From Salinarimonas sp. (GTDB taxonomy: Bacteria > Pseudomonadota > Alphaproteobacteria > Rhizobiales > Beijerinckiaceae), in contig NZ_CP157794.1 of NCBI RefSeq assembly GCF_040111675.1, positions 1,447,501 through 1,511,500 of the forward strand: a stretch of 64,000 nt of DNA, in the 5' to 3' direction. A program made the translations under genes and the position numbers. Below, piece after piece: positions 43,590-52,986 of this stretch (the first letter of the stretch is position 1; every line of letters begins with the position of its first letter). The notes under the pieces were generated by a model. It saw nothing but the letters and a program-made list of their open reading frames with translations. It was not told the origin of the DNA and ran no database searches.

Positions 43590-44957
43590 GTGCCGCGCGC
43601 CGCCGCTCGCCTGACCGTAGTCGTCCTCGCCGCCGGCCTCGCCGCGGGGAGCGCGCAGGCGCAGACGGTGATCGGCGTCGAGGACGCGCCGCCGGACCTG
43701 CGGCCGGCGCGGGACGAGGCGGTGTTCGCGCCCGTGTCCGGTCTCCCGCGCGCCGAGGTCCGCGCCCCGGTCACCCGCCTCGCGCCGAGCCCGCCGGCCC
43801 GGCAGGCCGCTCCGCGCCGGGCGCCCGAGGGCGACCCCTACGCGCCGCTGGGCATCCGCCTGGGCGCCTTCACCCTGCGCCCCTCGATCACCCAGTCCGC
43901 CGGCTGGGACACCAACCCCGAGCGCGTCGAGACCGGCGCCGAGGGCCGCGCGCTCTCGCGCACGCAGGGCGACCTCACGCTCGAGAGCGACTGGTCGCGC
44001 CACGCCCTCACGGGATCCGTGAGCGGCGTCTACGACGCCTATCGCGGCGGCGATCTCGAGCCGCGCTTTTCCGGCGCCGCCGATCTCGGGCTTCGCCTCG
44101 ACATCCGCGAGAGCACGGCGCTGTCCCTGCGCGCCACCGCGGCCACGGCCACCGAGCGCGTCGGCTCGCCGGAAGTCCCGAGCGACCTCGCCGAGGGCCC
44201 GCAGACGTCGACCTACGGCGCCGAGGCCGCCCTCGCCATGGGCTTCGGCCGGCTGGAGACGACCCTGCGCGGCGCCATCGCGCGCTCCGTCAACGCGGAC
44301 GGCGTGCGCGCCGACGGCAGCCGCGTCGACCGCTCCGACGACGATTTCACCGAGACGCGCGCGGCCCTGCGCCTCGGCTACGCGGTCTCGCCGCGGCTCA
44401 CGCCCTTCGTCGAGGCCGAGATCGATCAGCGCCGCTACGAGGGCGCGGGCGCGAGGCGCGATTCCGTCGGGACGACCGCGCGTGTGGGCGCCGAGATCGA
44501 GCTGACGCGCCTCCTCGCGGGCGAGGTCTCCGCCGGCTGGCAGGAGCGCGACTACGAGAGCCCGGCCCGCGGCGACGCCACCGGCGCCGTGGCGCAGGCG
44601 CGCCTCGTCTGGACGCCGACGCCGCTCACGACGGTCACCCTCGCCGGCGAGAGCCGCCTCGCCGAGACAAGCGTCGCGGGCGCCACCGCCGCGGAAGCCC
44701 GGCGCGCGTCCGTGGCGATCGCCCACCGGCTGCGCCGCAGTCTCGTGCTGGACGCCTCGCTCAGCTGGGCCGGCACGGACTACGAGGGCGTCTCCCTGTC
44801 CGAGGAGCTGATCGCGGCCGCGGCCGGCCTCGAATGGCGGCTCGACCGCGGCCTCGCGGTCACCGCGCGCTATTCTCACGAGCGACTGGAGTCGACGCGC
44901 CCGGGGGGCGATCACGTGGCGGACGTGGCGCTGGTGGGGGTGCGGCTGACGCGGTGA
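43590..44957 (+). CDS. Outer-membrane beta-barrel protein
   Basis: A 455-residue exported protein starting with GTG. A signal peptide covers about residues 1-27 (VVLAAGLAAGSAQAQ). After a 60-residue Pro/Ala-rich plug come regular alternating amphipathic strands of 10-12 residues with short turns to the very end, which closes in ALVGVRLTR, a typical barrel C-terminus. It resembles the BBP2 outer-membrane proteins of alphaproteobacteria, for which porin or exopolysaccharide-associated roles are only suspected. Upstream ATGs fall in the repeat. Confidence 0.8.
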   Translation: MPRAAARLTVVVLAAGLAAGSAQAQTVIGVEDAPPDLRPARDEAVFAPVSGLPRAEVRAPVTRLAPSPPARQAAPRRAPEGDPYAPLGIRLGAFTLRPSITQSAGWDTNPERVETGAEGRALSRTQGDLTLESDWSRHALTGSVSGVYDAYRGGDLEPRFSGAADLGLRLDIRESTALSLRATAATATERVGSPEVPSDLAEGPQTSTYGAEAALAMGFGRLETTLRGAIARSVNADGVRADGSRVDRSDDDFTETRAALRLGYAVSPRLTPFVEAEIDQRRYEGAGARRDSVGTTARVGAEIELTRLLAGEVSAGWQERDYESPARGDATGAVAQARLVWTPTPLTTVTLAGESRLAETSVAGATAAEARRASVAIAHRLRRSLVLDASLSWAGTDYEGVSLSEELIAAAAGLEWRLDRGLAVTARYSHERLESTRPGGDHVADVALVGVRLTR

Positions 44958-44991
44958 GGGGCGCCGGCTGCGGACGCGACTTTTTCGTGGT

Positions 44992-45324
44992 CTACCCGGG
45001 TCGGCGCATCGGCGTGCCGTCGAGCATGTCCCGGATCTGCCGTCCGGCGAAGCCATGCAGGCCGGGCGTCTCGAGCACGTCGCTCGCGAGACGGGTCACG
45101 TGCGCAGGGGTGGCGGCCCTGGAGTAGAGCGACACGGCGCTGACGCCGATGACGCTGAGGGTGCGCGTCTTGCTCGGCTCGACGGCGCGAAACGCGTCCT
45201 CCTCGTGCCGACCGGCTCGTGCGAACGCCGCGCGCGCTCCCTCGAAACCTCCAGCGCGATGGGCGGCTTCCGCCTCCTCGGCCGCGGCTTCGGCCAGCCT
45301 GTGATGCTCGATCCAGCTCGTCAT
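44992..45324 (-). CDS. Helical protein of unknown function, partner B of a two-gene module
   Basis: A 110-residue protein, mostly alpha helical. The N-terminal half (EHHRLAEAAAEEAEAAHRAGG then ARAAFARAGRHEEDAF) reads like one and a half TPR-type repeats, followed by PSKTRTLSVIGVSAVSLYSRA. Its start overlaps the stop of the upstream gene (ATGA), so the two are produced together. I recall similar small proteins beside similar partners in unrelated bacteria, all annotated hypothetical, but I cannot check this. No catalytic motif. Confidence 0.75.
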   Translation of the reverse strand: MTSWIEHHRLAEAAAEEAEAAHRAGGFEGARAAFARAGRHEEDAFRAVEPSKTRTLSVIGVSAVSLYSRAATPAHVTRLASDVLETPGLHGFAGRQIRDMLDGTPMRRPG

Positions 45325-45869
45325 GTGACCGTTCCCAGAAGAACGAGAAGCTCCCGAAATCCGACGACCGACGCGATCGCGGCGCTGTCGCTTTTTCCGC
45401 GCGTCAGCTGCATTCTCTTCTGCTTCAGGCGGTGACGGAGGGTCGACGCACCGCCCTTGTCGACGCCTGAAACCTCCAGCCGCAGAGCGGTCTCGAAATC
45501 CGCCGTGGAGCACATCTCCTTGGGTGTCAGGAAGAAGTCCGCCCCGCTACCGGTCCACGCGCGCCCGATCGCGACAAGGCCGCGTTCCACTTCGATAGTC
45601 GCGAGCGACACCGCATAGGCACCGTCGCATGTTGCATCGATCTCGTTGCCGTTTGCAACTTTCGCCCGGCCGTTCGGCTCCACCCAGGCGATCTGCCGCC
45701 CCCCGATAGTCCCCTCGTCATCGATCCGAAGCAGAGCCGGGGAGGCGTGGTGCCGATCGAGGCATACACTCGCCGCCTCGTAGAGCGCTCGCGCCCTCGT
45801 CGCCGTCAATCCCGGATGCCGTTCGTCGAGGTTCTCGATGAGGATCCAGGTTTCCGATCGCGCCCGCAT
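45321..45869 (-). CDS. Protein of unknown function, partner A of a two-gene module
   Basis: A 182-residue protein. It has a mixed pattern with GLTATRARALYEAASV (about residues 18-33), an EIDATCDGAYAVSLATIE core, GSGADFFLTPKEM and a C-terminal helical SGVDKGGASTLRHRLKQKR followed by SVVGFRELLVLL. No family name comes to mind. The GTG at 45875 is too close to the ribosome site AAGGGG; the ATG at 45869 has it about 8 bases away. Base composition is lower in GC than neighbours in parts (58-65% in two 60-base lines counted). Its own promoter lies just upstream. Confidence 0.75.
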   Translation of the reverse strand: MRARSETWILIENLDERHPGLTATRARALYEAASVCLDRHHASPALLRIDDEGTIGGRQIAWVEPNGRAKVANGNEIDATCDGAYAVSLATIEVERGLVAIGRAWTGSGADFFLTPKEMCSTADFETALRLEVSGVDKGGASTLRHRLKQKRMQLTRGKSDSAAIASVVGFRELLVLLGTVT

Positions 45870-45894
45870 GTCCACGCCCCTTCACGTCGGGCCG

Positions 45895-45924
45895 ATCATA
45901 GCGAGCATTATCGTCGTCTGGCAG
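45895..45924 (-). promoter_or_regulatory. Likely promoter of the two-gene module
   Basis: On the minus strand CTGCCA (45919-45924) and TATGAT (45895-45900) are separated by 18 bases. The start would fall near 45888, about 20 bases before the ATG at 45869. It lies between the hrcA stop and the module, so the pair is separable from hrcA. Confidence 0.45.
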
Positions 45925-45928
45925 CGGT

Positions 45929-47041
45929 CTACCGCCCCCCGCCCTCCAGCATGCGCGTGAGCACCTTCGACGTGTAGTCCACCATCGGCACGATGCGGGC
46001 GTAGTTGAGCCGCGTCGGGCCGATGACGCCCAGCACGCCGACGATCTTCTGGGCGCCGTCGCGGAAGGGCGCGGCGACGAGGGACGAGCCCGAGAGCGAG
46101 AACAGCTTGTTCTCCGAGCCGATGAAGATGCGCACGCCCTCGCCGGCCTCGGCGCGGCCGAGGAGGTCGATCACGTCGGTCTGGGTCTCGAGGTCCTCGA
46201 AGAGCAGGCGGATGCGCTCGAGATCCTCCAGCGCCTGCAGGTCGGAGAGCAGGTTCGCCTGGCCGCGCACGATCAGCTGGCGCTGCTCGGCGCCCTCGGA
46301 GGGCAGGGCCACCCCGGCCTCGATCAGGCGAGCGGTGAGCGCGTCGAGCTCGCGCTCCATCGATTGGCGCAGCGCGGTGGTCTCCTCGCGCACCTCGGCG
46401 AGCGTCTTGCCGCGGATGCGCGCGTTGAGGAAGTTCGCCGCCTCCTGCAGCGCGGAGGAGGGCAGGCCCGGCGGCAGGTCGAGGAGCCGGTTCTCCACCG
46501 AGCCGTCCTCGGAGACCAGCACGACGAGGGCGCGGGCCGGGTCGAGCCGCACGAACTCGATGTGCTTGAGCCGCGGGTCCTGCTTCGAGGTGACGACGAC
46601 GCCCGCCCCGCGGGAGAGGCCCGACAGCATGGCGGAGGCTTCCGCGAGCGCCGTCTCGAAGTCGCGCCCCTGCGCGGCGGCGCGCATCTGCGCCTCGATG
46701 TTGCCGCGCTCCTCCAGCGAGAGGTCGCCGATCTCGAGCATGGCGTCGACGAAGAAGCGCAGGCCCGTCTCGGTGGGCAGGCGCCCGGCCGAGGTGTGCG
46801 GCGCGAAGATCAGCCCCGCCTGCTCCAGGTCGGCCATGACGTTGCGCACGGAGGCCGGCGAGAGCGGCGCATGCAGCAGCTTCGAGATGTTGCGCGAGCC
46901 CACCGGCTCGCCGGTGGCGAGATAGCTCTCGACGATCTGGCGGAAGATCTCGCGCGATCGCTCGTTCAGGTCCGCGAGCGCGCGGGCCTGGCCGGACGGA
47001 TCGTGCCTGAAGGCGTCGTGGCGGAACGGGCTCTCGCTCAT
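45929..47041 (-). CDS. hrcA: Heat-inducible transcription repressor
   Basis: A 370-residue repressor of the groESL and related chaperone genes, acting at CIRCE sites. The N-terminal winged helix shows [29 protein letters not shown] (landmarks at about residues 44-72) and the rest the GAF-like core ending with [22 protein letters not shown]. The ATG at 47041 gives the normal length. It diverges from rph as usual in alphaproteobacteria (157 bases). I saw no CIRCE dyad in that gap. GrpE does not follow. Confidence 0.95.
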   Translation of the reverse strand: MSESPFRHDAFRHDPSGQARALADLNERSREIFRQIVESYLATGEPVGSRNISKLLHAPLSPASVRNVMADLEQAGLIFAPHTSAGRLPTETGLRFFVDAMLEIGDLSLEERGNIEAQMRAAAQGRDFETALAEASAMLSGLSRGAGVVVTSKQDPRLKHIEFVRLDPARALVVLVSEDGSVENRLLDLPPGLPSSALQEAANFLNARIRGKTLAEVREETTALRQSMERELDALTARLIEAGVALPSEGAEQRQLIVRGQANLLSDLQALEDLERIRLLFEDLETQTDVIDLLGRAEAGEGVRIFIGSENKLFSLSGSSLVAAPFRDGAQKIVGVLGVIGPTRLNYARIVPMVDYTSKVLTRMLEGGGR

Positions 47042-47197
47042 GCTCGGGTTCGCGTCTGGGGATGGCGCATGCGCTATATGTGACCGCCCGTCCACGGCGG
47101 CGCAAGGCTCGGCTCGCGCACGCCTCGGTCCGCCTTCGAGCCTTGCCGACGGCCCGCGCGGGGTCTACACCCGCAATCCCGAGAGAAGGAGAGACCG

Positions 47198-47911
47198 ATG
47201 CGGCCCTCGAAGCGCGCCCCCGACGAGATGCGCCCCGTCACCCTCGAGCGCGGCGTCGTGCGTTACGCCGAGGGCTCGTGCCTCGTCACCTTCGGCGAGA
47301 CCAAGGTGCTCTGCGCCGCCTCGCTGGAGGAGCGCGCGCCCGGCTGGCTGCGCGGCACCGGCAAGGGCTGGGTCACGGCGGAATACGCCATGCTGCCCCG
47401 CGCCACCCACGAGCGCACCCGCCGCGAGGTGAATTCCGGCAAGCCGTCGGGCCGCACCCAGGAGATCCAGCGCCTGATCGGCCGCTCGCTGCGCGCCGTC
47501 GTCGATCTCCACGCCATCGGCGAGCGGCAGATCGTGATCGACTGCGACGTCATCCAGGCCGACGGCGGCACCCGCACGGCCTCGATCACCGGCGCCTGGG
47601 TGGCGCTGCACGAGTGCTTCCAGTGGATGATGAAGCGCTCCATCATCTCGGTGAACCCGCTGCGCGACCACGTCGCCGCGGTGTCCTGCGGCATCCACCA
47701 GGGCAAGCCCGTGATCGATCTCGACTATGCCGAGGATTCCGCCGCCGAGACCGACGCGAACTTCGTCATTACCGGCACGGGCGGCATCGTCGAGGTGCAG
47801 GGCACCGCCGAGGGCAAGCCGTTCTCGGAGGACGAGTTCATCGGGCTCCTGCGCCTCGCCCAGTCCGGGGTACGGTCGCTCGTCGATCTGCAGAAGCAGG
47901 CCATCGCCTGA
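47198..47911 (+). CDS. rph: Ribonuclease PH
   Basis: A 237-residue phosphorolytic 3' exoribonuclease that trims tRNA precursors. The family signature RRE and neighbours are in [19 protein letters not shown] (about residues 68-86) and the phosphate/metal region in [20 protein letters not shown] (about 115-135). It is followed by rdgB with 11 bases between, the standard rph-rdgB order. The ribosome site GAGAGAAGGAGAG precedes the ATG. Confidence 0.96.
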   Translation: MRPSKRAPDEMRPVTLERGVVRYAEGSCLVTFGETKVLCAASLEERAPGWLRGTGKGWVTAEYAMLPRATHERTRREVNSGKPSGRTQEIQRLIGRSLRAVVDLHAIGERQIVIDCDVIQADGGTRTASITGAWVALHECFQWMMKRSIISVNPLRDHVAAVSCGIHQGKPVIDLDYAEDSAAETDANFVITGTGGIVEVQGTAEGKPFSEDEFIGLLRLAQSGVRSLVDLQKQAIA

Positions 47912-47922
47912 GGGAGCGCCCC

Positions 47923-48564
47923 ATGCAGCACCGCCGGCTCGAAGGCCCCGTGATCATCGCCACCCACAATGCCGGCAAGCTGCGCGAGATGCGCGAGCTG
48001 CTCGCCCCCTTCGGCGTGGAGGCGACCTCCGCGGGCGAGCGCGGCCTGCCCGTGCCCGACGAGACGGGCACGATGTTCTCCGAGAACGCCGCGCTCAAGG
48101 CGCATGCCGCGGCCGAGGCGACGGGGCTTCCCGCCATCGCCGACGATTCGGGCATCTGCGTGCTCGCGCTCGACGGCGCGCCGGGCCTGTTCTCGGCGGA
48201 CTGGTCGGTGGACCGCGATTTCGGCCCCGCCATGGAACGGGTGAAGCGCGAGCTCGACATGCGCGAGGCGACCGACACGACGGCGTGGTTCGTCTCGGCG
48301 CTGGTCGTCGCGTGGCCGGACGGGCACGAGGAGCTGTTCGAGGGCCGCTGCCCCGGCGCGATCGTCTGGCCGCCGCGCGGGACGGCGGGCTTCGGGTACG
48401 ACCCGATCTTCCTTCCCGACGGCGAGACGCGCACCTTCGGCGAGATGACGGCGCAGGAGAAGCACGGCATCGACTGGAGCGACGCGGCGAGCGGCCTCTC
48501 GCATCGCGCCCGCGCCTTCCGCAAGCTCGCCGCCGCCATCCTCGGACCGCGCCGAGAGGGCTGA
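47923..48564 (+). CDS. rdgB: dITP/XTP pyrophosphatase
   Basis: A 213-residue house-cleaning enzyme that hydrolyses non-canonical purine triphosphates (ITP, XTP) to monophosphates. The signature THNAGKLREM (about residues 14-23) and ADDSGICVLALDGAPGLFSA (about 73-92) is present, with FGYDPIFLPDGE as the third motif. It sits in rph-rdgB-moeB-like order with 2 bases to the next gene. Confidence 0.95.
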   Translation: MQHRRLEGPVIIATHNAGKLREMRELLAPFGVEATSAGERGLPVPDETGTMFSENAALKAHAAAEATGLPAIADDSGICVLALDGAPGLFSADWSVDRDFGPAMERVKRELDMREATDTTAWFVSALVVAWPDGHEELFEGRCPGAIVWPPRGTAGFGYDPIFLPDGETRTFGEMTAQEKHGIDWSDAASGLSHRARAFRKLAAAILGPRREG

Positions 48565-48566
48565 CC

Positions 48567-49349
48567 ATGGCGCTCGCCGACGACGAGATCGCCCGCTACG
48601 CCCGCCATCTCGTTCTCCAGGACGTCGGCGGGCCGGGACAGGCGAGGCTGAAGGCGGCCCGGGTGCTGGTGATCGGCGCCGGCGGCCTCGGCGCCCCGCT
48701 GATCCAGTACCTCGCCGCCGCCGGCGTCGGCGCGATCGGGATCGTCGACGACGACGCCGTCGATCTCGGCAACCTGCAGCGCCAGGTGATCCACGGCACG
48801 CCGGACATCGGCCGCCCGAAGGTCGAGAGCGCCGCGGACGCGGTGGCGCGGCTCAACCCGCATGTCGCGGTCGAGCCGCACCGCACGCGGCTCACCGTGG
48901 AGAACGCCCGCGCCCTCGTCGCGGGCTACGACCTCGTCGCCGACGGCTCGGACAATTTCGCCACCCGCTACGCCGTCTCGGACGCCTGCTTTCACGAGAA
49001 GCGCCCGCTCGTCACCGCCGCGCTCGGCCAGTTCGACGGCACGCTCACCACGATCCGCGCCCACGAGACCGGGCCGAACGGGCGGCCGAATCCCACCTAT
49101 CGCTGCCTCTTCCCCGACGCCCCGCCGCCCGGCGCGATTCCCACCTGCGCGGAGGCCGGCGTGCTCGGCGCCCTCGCGGGCGTGATGGGATCGATGATGG
49201 CGCTCGAGGTCGTGCGCGAGATCGTCGGCTTCGGCGAGGGGCTGGTCGGCCGCCTCCTCATGGTCGACGCGCGCGCCATCCGCTTCGAGACCCTGCGCTA
49301 CGGCTGGGATCCGTCGAACCCGCTGAGCGGGGAGGGGGCGCGCGGCTGA
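48567..49349 (+). CDS. moeB: MoeB/ThiF-type E1-like adenylyltransferase
   Basis: A 260-residue enzyme that adenylates the C-terminal glycine of a ubiquitin-like sulfur carrier (MoaD or ThiS). The ATP loop VIGAGGLGAPLIQYLAAAG (about residues 33-51) and D in VDDDAVDLGNLQRQ are clear. Compared with E. coli MoeB the first Cys of the zinc pair is a Thr (PTYRCLFP) and the C-terminal CxxC is missing, so the zinc site seems lost. It could serve thiamin or molybdopterin synthesis; the neighbours do not decide. It converges with the ABC transporter gene. Confidence 0.8.
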   Translation: MALADDEIARYARHLVLQDVGGPGQARLKAARVLVIGAGGLGAPLIQYLAAAGVGAIGIVDDDAVDLGNLQRQVIHGTPDIGRPKVESAADAVARLNPHVAVEPHRTRLTVENARALVAGYDLVADGSDNFATRYAVSDACFHEKRPLVTAALGQFDGTLTTIRAHETGPNGRPNPTYRCLFPDAPPPGAIPTCAEAGVLGALAGVMGSMMALEVVREIVGFGEGLVGRLLMVDARAIRFETLRYGWDPSNPLSGEGARG

Positions 49350-49357
49350 GCCGCCGC

Positions 49358-51133
49358 TCACGCGCCCTCGGTCTCCAGCCGCGCCAGCAGGTATTGCGCC
49401 TGGGCGAGCGCGGCGAAGCGACCGCCCGCGGCGACGAGCGCGTCGTAGGTCCCCTCCTCGACGATCCGGCCCTCGTGGAAGACGAGGATGCGGTCCGCGT
49501 CGCGCACCGTGGCGAGCCGATGGGCGATGACGAACACCGTGCGCCCGCGCATGGCCTCCGCCAGAGCCTCCTGCAGCCGGCGCTCGGTATTGGCGTCCAG
49601 CGCGCTCGTCGCCTCGTCGAGGACGAGGATCGGCGGGTCCTTGAGCAGCGCCCGCGCGATGGCGAGGCGCTGGCGCTCGCCGCCCGAGAGCGAGCGCCCG
49701 CGCTCGCCGATCGGCGTGTCGAGCCCCGCCGGAAGCCGCCGCAGGAAGGCGCCCGCCTGGGCGCGCTCCAGCGCCGCGACCATCTCGTCGTCCGAGGCCT
49801 CCGGCCGGCCGACCTGGAGGTTCTCCCGCAGCGTGCGGGCGAACAGCATCGGCTCCTGGAACACGACGCCGATCTGCCGGCGCAGGGCGTCGAGCTTCAT
49901 CTCCCGCGCGTCCCGCCCGTCGAGCCGCACCACGCCGGTGGTGGGATCGAAGGCGCGGTGGAGGAGCGCGACGGTGGTCGACTTGCCCGATCCCGTCTCG
50001 CCGACGAGGGCGATCGTCTCGCCCGGGCGCACGCTGAAGGCGAGGTCCCGCACGGCGGGCCGCGCGCCGTCGTAGGAATAGGACACGCCCTCGAACGCCA
50101 CCGCCCCCGTCAGCCGCCCCGGATCGACGGCGCCGTGACGATCGGCGATGGCCGGGACGGCGTCGAGCACGGCGAAGAGCTCCGCCACCTTCGGCGCCTG
50201 CATCAGGAGGCCGTTGGCGAAGACGACGAGCTGGTCGAGGCGCGCGATCACGAGCGCGGCGAGGCTCACGAAGGCGACGATCTCGCCCAGCGTCGCGAGC
50301 CCGTCGAGGAAGAGCGCCACGCCCAGAACCAGGATGGCGGTCACCGTCAGCGTCGCCGCCGCACGGGTCGCCACGGATGCGAGCGCCCACCAGGAGAGGA
50401 CCGGCGTCTGCGCCGCGAGGAGATCCGTCGCGATGCGCCGCAGCGCCCGCGCCTCCGCGTCGATGCGGGTGAAGGACTGCACCACGGCGATGTTGCCGAA
50501 GGCGTCCGACGCGTGCCCGGCGAGCGCCGTGTGGTGCCGCTCGACGCCGCCCTGGAGCTTCTCCGTCCGGCGCACGACCACCAGGGTCAGGCCGGCGAAG
50601 GCGACGACGAGCGCCACCAGCAGGAGCCCCAGCCGCCAGTTGAGGAACAGCGTCAGCGGCAGCAGCACGACGACGCCGACCAGCGCCGCGCAATGCTCCC
50701 GCAGGAAGCCGAGCCACAGCCCCGCCATGGCCCCCGCGCCGTCGAGCATCACCTTGAGCGCGCGGCCCGAATGGGTGCCGGCGTGGAAGGCGAGGGGGAG
50801 GGCGAGCACGTGCTCGAAGAAGTCCGCCATCACCGCGAGCCGCCGGCGATGCGCCAGGCGATCGGCGTGGAGCGCGACCAGCACCCCGGCGGCGATGCTG
50901 AACAGCCCGAAGCCGACCCACGCGCCGATCAGCCACGGCAGCCGCCCCAGCGCCTCCCCCGGCTCGGGCGCGGTCTGCGCACGGGCGAGGGCGTCGATCA
51001 CGAGCCCGAACAGGACGGGCTCGGCGAAGGTCGCGAAGGCGAGGGCGACGTTGCCGGCGACGAGCATCGCCGCCAGCCGCCGCTCCGGCCCGATCGCGGC
51101 GACGGCGCGCAGGTAGATACGGCTGAGCGACAT
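49358..51133 (-). CDS. ndvA: Glucan-exporter type ABC transporter (NdvA-like)
   Basis: A 591-residue half-transporter with fused membrane and ATPase domains. Six helices span residues about 20-310, with the group's ADRLAH and PVLSWWALASVATR segments; the ATPase has the P-loop VGETGSGKSTT (about residues 368-378), the signature LSGGERQRLAIAR and LDEATSALD. The helix sequences match NdvA/ChvA, which export cyclic beta-1,2-glucan for osmotic adaptation and plant contact. No ndvB-type glucan synthase is beside it. The ATG at 51133 is the family start. It is divergent from motA. Confidence 0.82.
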   Translation of the reverse strand: MSLSRIYLRAVAAIGPERRLAAMLVAGNVALAFATFAEPVLFGLVIDALARAQTAPEPGEALGRLPWLIGAWVGFGLFSIAAGVLVALHADRLAHRRRLAVMADFFEHVLALPLAFHAGTHSGRALKVMLDGAGAMAGLWLGFLREHCAALVGVVVLLPLTLFLNWRLGLLLVALVVAFAGLTLVVVRRTEKLQGGVERHHTALAGHASDAFGNIAVVQSFTRIDAEARALRRIATDLLAAQTPVLSWWALASVATRAAATLTVTAILVLGVALFLDGLATLGEIVAFVSLAALVIARLDQLVVFANGLLMQAPKVAELFAVLDAVPAIADRHGAVDPGRLTGAVAFEGVSYSYDGARPAVRDLAFSVRPGETIALVGETGSGKSTTVALLHRAFDPTTGVVRLDGRDAREMKLDALRRQIGVVFQEPMLFARTLRENLQVGRPEASDDEMVAALERAQAGAFLRRLPAGLDTPIGERGRSLSGGERQRLAIARALLKDPPILVLDEATSALDANTERRLQEALAEAMRGRTVFVIAHRLATVRDADRILVFHEGRIVEEGTYDALVAAGGRFAALAQAQYLLARLETEGA

Positions 51134-51305
51134 GATCCCGTTCCGGTCCGGCGAGGCGCGAGCGCGGCCCCGGAGCAAAGCTAGGGCCGATGCGGCGTGC
51201 CGTCACGGGTGGGCCACCTTAACCAAATGCTCAGCCCGCCCGGGTAGCGTCGACGGAAGTGCGGCCGTCTCGGGCCCCGAGGCGCCGCTCGCGTGGAGCT
51301 CGCTC

Positions 51306-52073
51306 ATGGATTTCGCAACCGCGATCGGCCTCGTCGCCGGCGTCGGGACCGTGCTCGGCATGATCCTGATCGGCGGGGGAAGCCTCGCCTCGTATTTCGA
51401 CGAGGTCGCCCTCGTCTGCGTGATCGGCGGCGCCTTCGCCTCCACCATGGTGCGCTTCACATTCCCCACCATGATGAGCGGCCTTCCCATGGGCATCCGC
51501 TACGGGCTGAGCATGCTCAAGACGAGCCCGCGTCAGCTGCTCGACGAGATCACCCAGGTCGCCGACGTCGTGCGCAAGTCCGGCCCGATGGGCCTCGAGA
51601 ACGTGCAGGTCGACAACCCGACCCTCGCCCAGGGCCTGCGCTACGTCGCGGACGGCTACGACCGCGAGTTCATCAAGGACGCGCTGGAGAAGGATCGCGA
51701 CAATTTCGTCCAGCGCCTCGAGGACGGTTCCAAGGTCTGGCGCGGCATCGGCGACGTCGCCCCGGCCTGGGGCATGATCTCGACCGTGGTCGGCATGATC
51801 ATGATGTTCGCCAACATGGAGGACCCCTCCAAGCTCGGTCCCGCCATGGCGGTGTCGCTGCTGGGCACGCTCTACGGCTCGCTCATCGCCAACGTCATCG
51901 CGCTCCCCATCGCCGACAAGCTCGCCATGCGTCTCTCCGCCGAGGAGGTGCTGCGCTCGATGATCATCGACGGCATCCTGCAGATCCGCGATCAGCGTTC
52001 ACCGACGATCGTGCGCGAGATGCTGTCCGCCTACCTGCCGGAGCACCACCGCGAAGAGCTGGCAGAGGCCTGA
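51306..52073 (+). CDS. motA: Flagellar stator protein MotA/PomA-like
   Basis: A 255-residue inner-membrane protein with four helices, forming the ion channel of the stator with MotB. The last two helices carry IGDVAPAWGMISTVVGMIMM and KLGPAMAVSLLGTLYGSLIANVI (landmarks around residues 145-210), with the conserved Pro and the cytoplasmic loop of about 90 residues that touches FliG. The short form (255 residues) is that of PomA/MotP, which often use sodium, rather than the 295-residue E. coli MotA; ion choice is not decided here. It is followed by motB after 12 bases. Confidence 0.88.
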   Translation: MDFATAIGLVAGVGTVLGMILIGGGSLASYFDEVALVCVIGGAFASTMVRFTFPTMMSGLPMGIRYGLSMLKTSPRQLLDEITQVADVVRKSGPMGLENVQVDNPTLAQGLRYVADGYDREFIKDALEKDRDNFVQRLEDGSKVWRGIGDVAPAWGMISTVVGMIMMFANMEDPSKLGPAMAVSLLGTLYGSLIANVIALPIADKLAMRLSAEEVLRSMIIDGILQIRDQRSPTIVREMLSAYLPEHHREELAEA

Positions 52074-52085
52074 GGAGGCGCGATC

Positions 52086-52916
52086 GTGGCGAAGCGCAGA
52101 AAGCAAGCGGCCCCCCAGGGCGCGCCCGCCTGGTTCGTCACCTTCGCGGACCTGATGGCGCTCCTGATGAGCTTCTTCGTCATCCTGGCCGCCTACTCGA
52201 CCCAGGACCAGCGCAAGATGCAGATCGTCGCCGGCTCGCTGCGCGAGGCCTTCGGCGTCAATCCGGAATCGCGCTTCTCCGGCATCATCGAGCAGGACGG
52301 CCTGCCCACGCTCAGCGCGCTCCAGAACGTCGAGCCCGTGCCGCCGGAGCAGGCCTCGGACCACACCACGCCCAACGAGCTCGACCGGCGCGACGACGGC
52401 CTGTTCTCGGTGACCTTCGACCGCGGCTTCGGGCTGGCCGCCGCCTCGCTGCGCCAGGCCCTGCAGGACATGCCGGAGATCGCGGAGCTCTCCCGCAACC
52501 TCGTCATCGAGGAGACCGAGGAGGGGCTCGACGTCTCCCTCGTCGACCAGGACGGGCGCTCGATGTTCCCGGAAGGGTCGGTCTACCCCTACGAGCGGAC
52601 CCGCCTCGTGCTCGAGGCCATCGCCCCGGTGCTCCGCCGCTTGCCCAACCGGCTCGCCGTGAGCGGCCACGACGCCGCCGTTCGCCCCGGCGCGACGCCG
52701 TCCACCGACAGCTGGAGCCTCACTGCCGGCCGGGCGCTCGCCGTGCGCGAGATCCTCTCCGCCGCGGGCCTGCCCGATGGGCGCTTCGCCTCGGTGACGG
52801 GCAAGGCCGACACCGAGCCGGCCTTCCCGGACAACCCCTACATCGCCCCCAACCGCCGCGTGACCGTCACGCTGCTCGCCGAGGAGCCGCCGGTCCCGCC
52901 GAACTTCCGGCCGTGA
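52086..52916 (+). CDS. motB: Flagellar stator protein MotB-like, OmpA domain
   Basis: A 276-residue protein with one membrane helix and a periplasmic OmpA-type peptidoglycan-binding domain. The channel aspartate is Asp22 in TFADLMALLMSFFVIL. The OmpA core shows LPNRLAVSGHDAAV, TAGRALAVREIL and NPYIAPNRRVTVTL (about residues 177-265). It starts with GTG at 52086. Together with MotA it completes a stator unit next to a glucan exporter, away from the main flagellar genes. Confidence 0.9.
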   Translation: MAKRRKQAAPQGAPAWFVTFADLMALLMSFFVILAAYSTQDQRKMQIVAGSLREAFGVNPESRFSGIIEQDGLPTLSALQNVEPVPPEQASDHTTPNELDRRDDGLFSVTFDRGFGLAAASLRQALQDMPEIAELSRNLVIEETEEGLDVSLVDQDGRSMFPEGSVYPYERTRLVLEAIAPVLRRLPNRLAVSGHDAAVRPGATPSTDSWSLTAGRALAVREILSAAGLPDGRFASVTGKADTEPAFPDNPYIAPNRRVTVTLLAEEPPVPPNFRP

Positions 52917-52986
52917 GGCCGACGCTTGCATCCCGCGCCGCGAGGCGGCACAAGACGGGCTCTCCCGCAAAGCCTCGCGAGCCTCG

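Noticed and set aside
47042..47197. CIRCE element expected near hrcA
   Set aside because: No TTAGCACTC-N9-GAGTGCTAA dyad is visible in the hrcA/rph gap.
51218..51233. TTAACC half-site of CtrA before motA
   Set aside because: The second TTAA at seven bases is missing.
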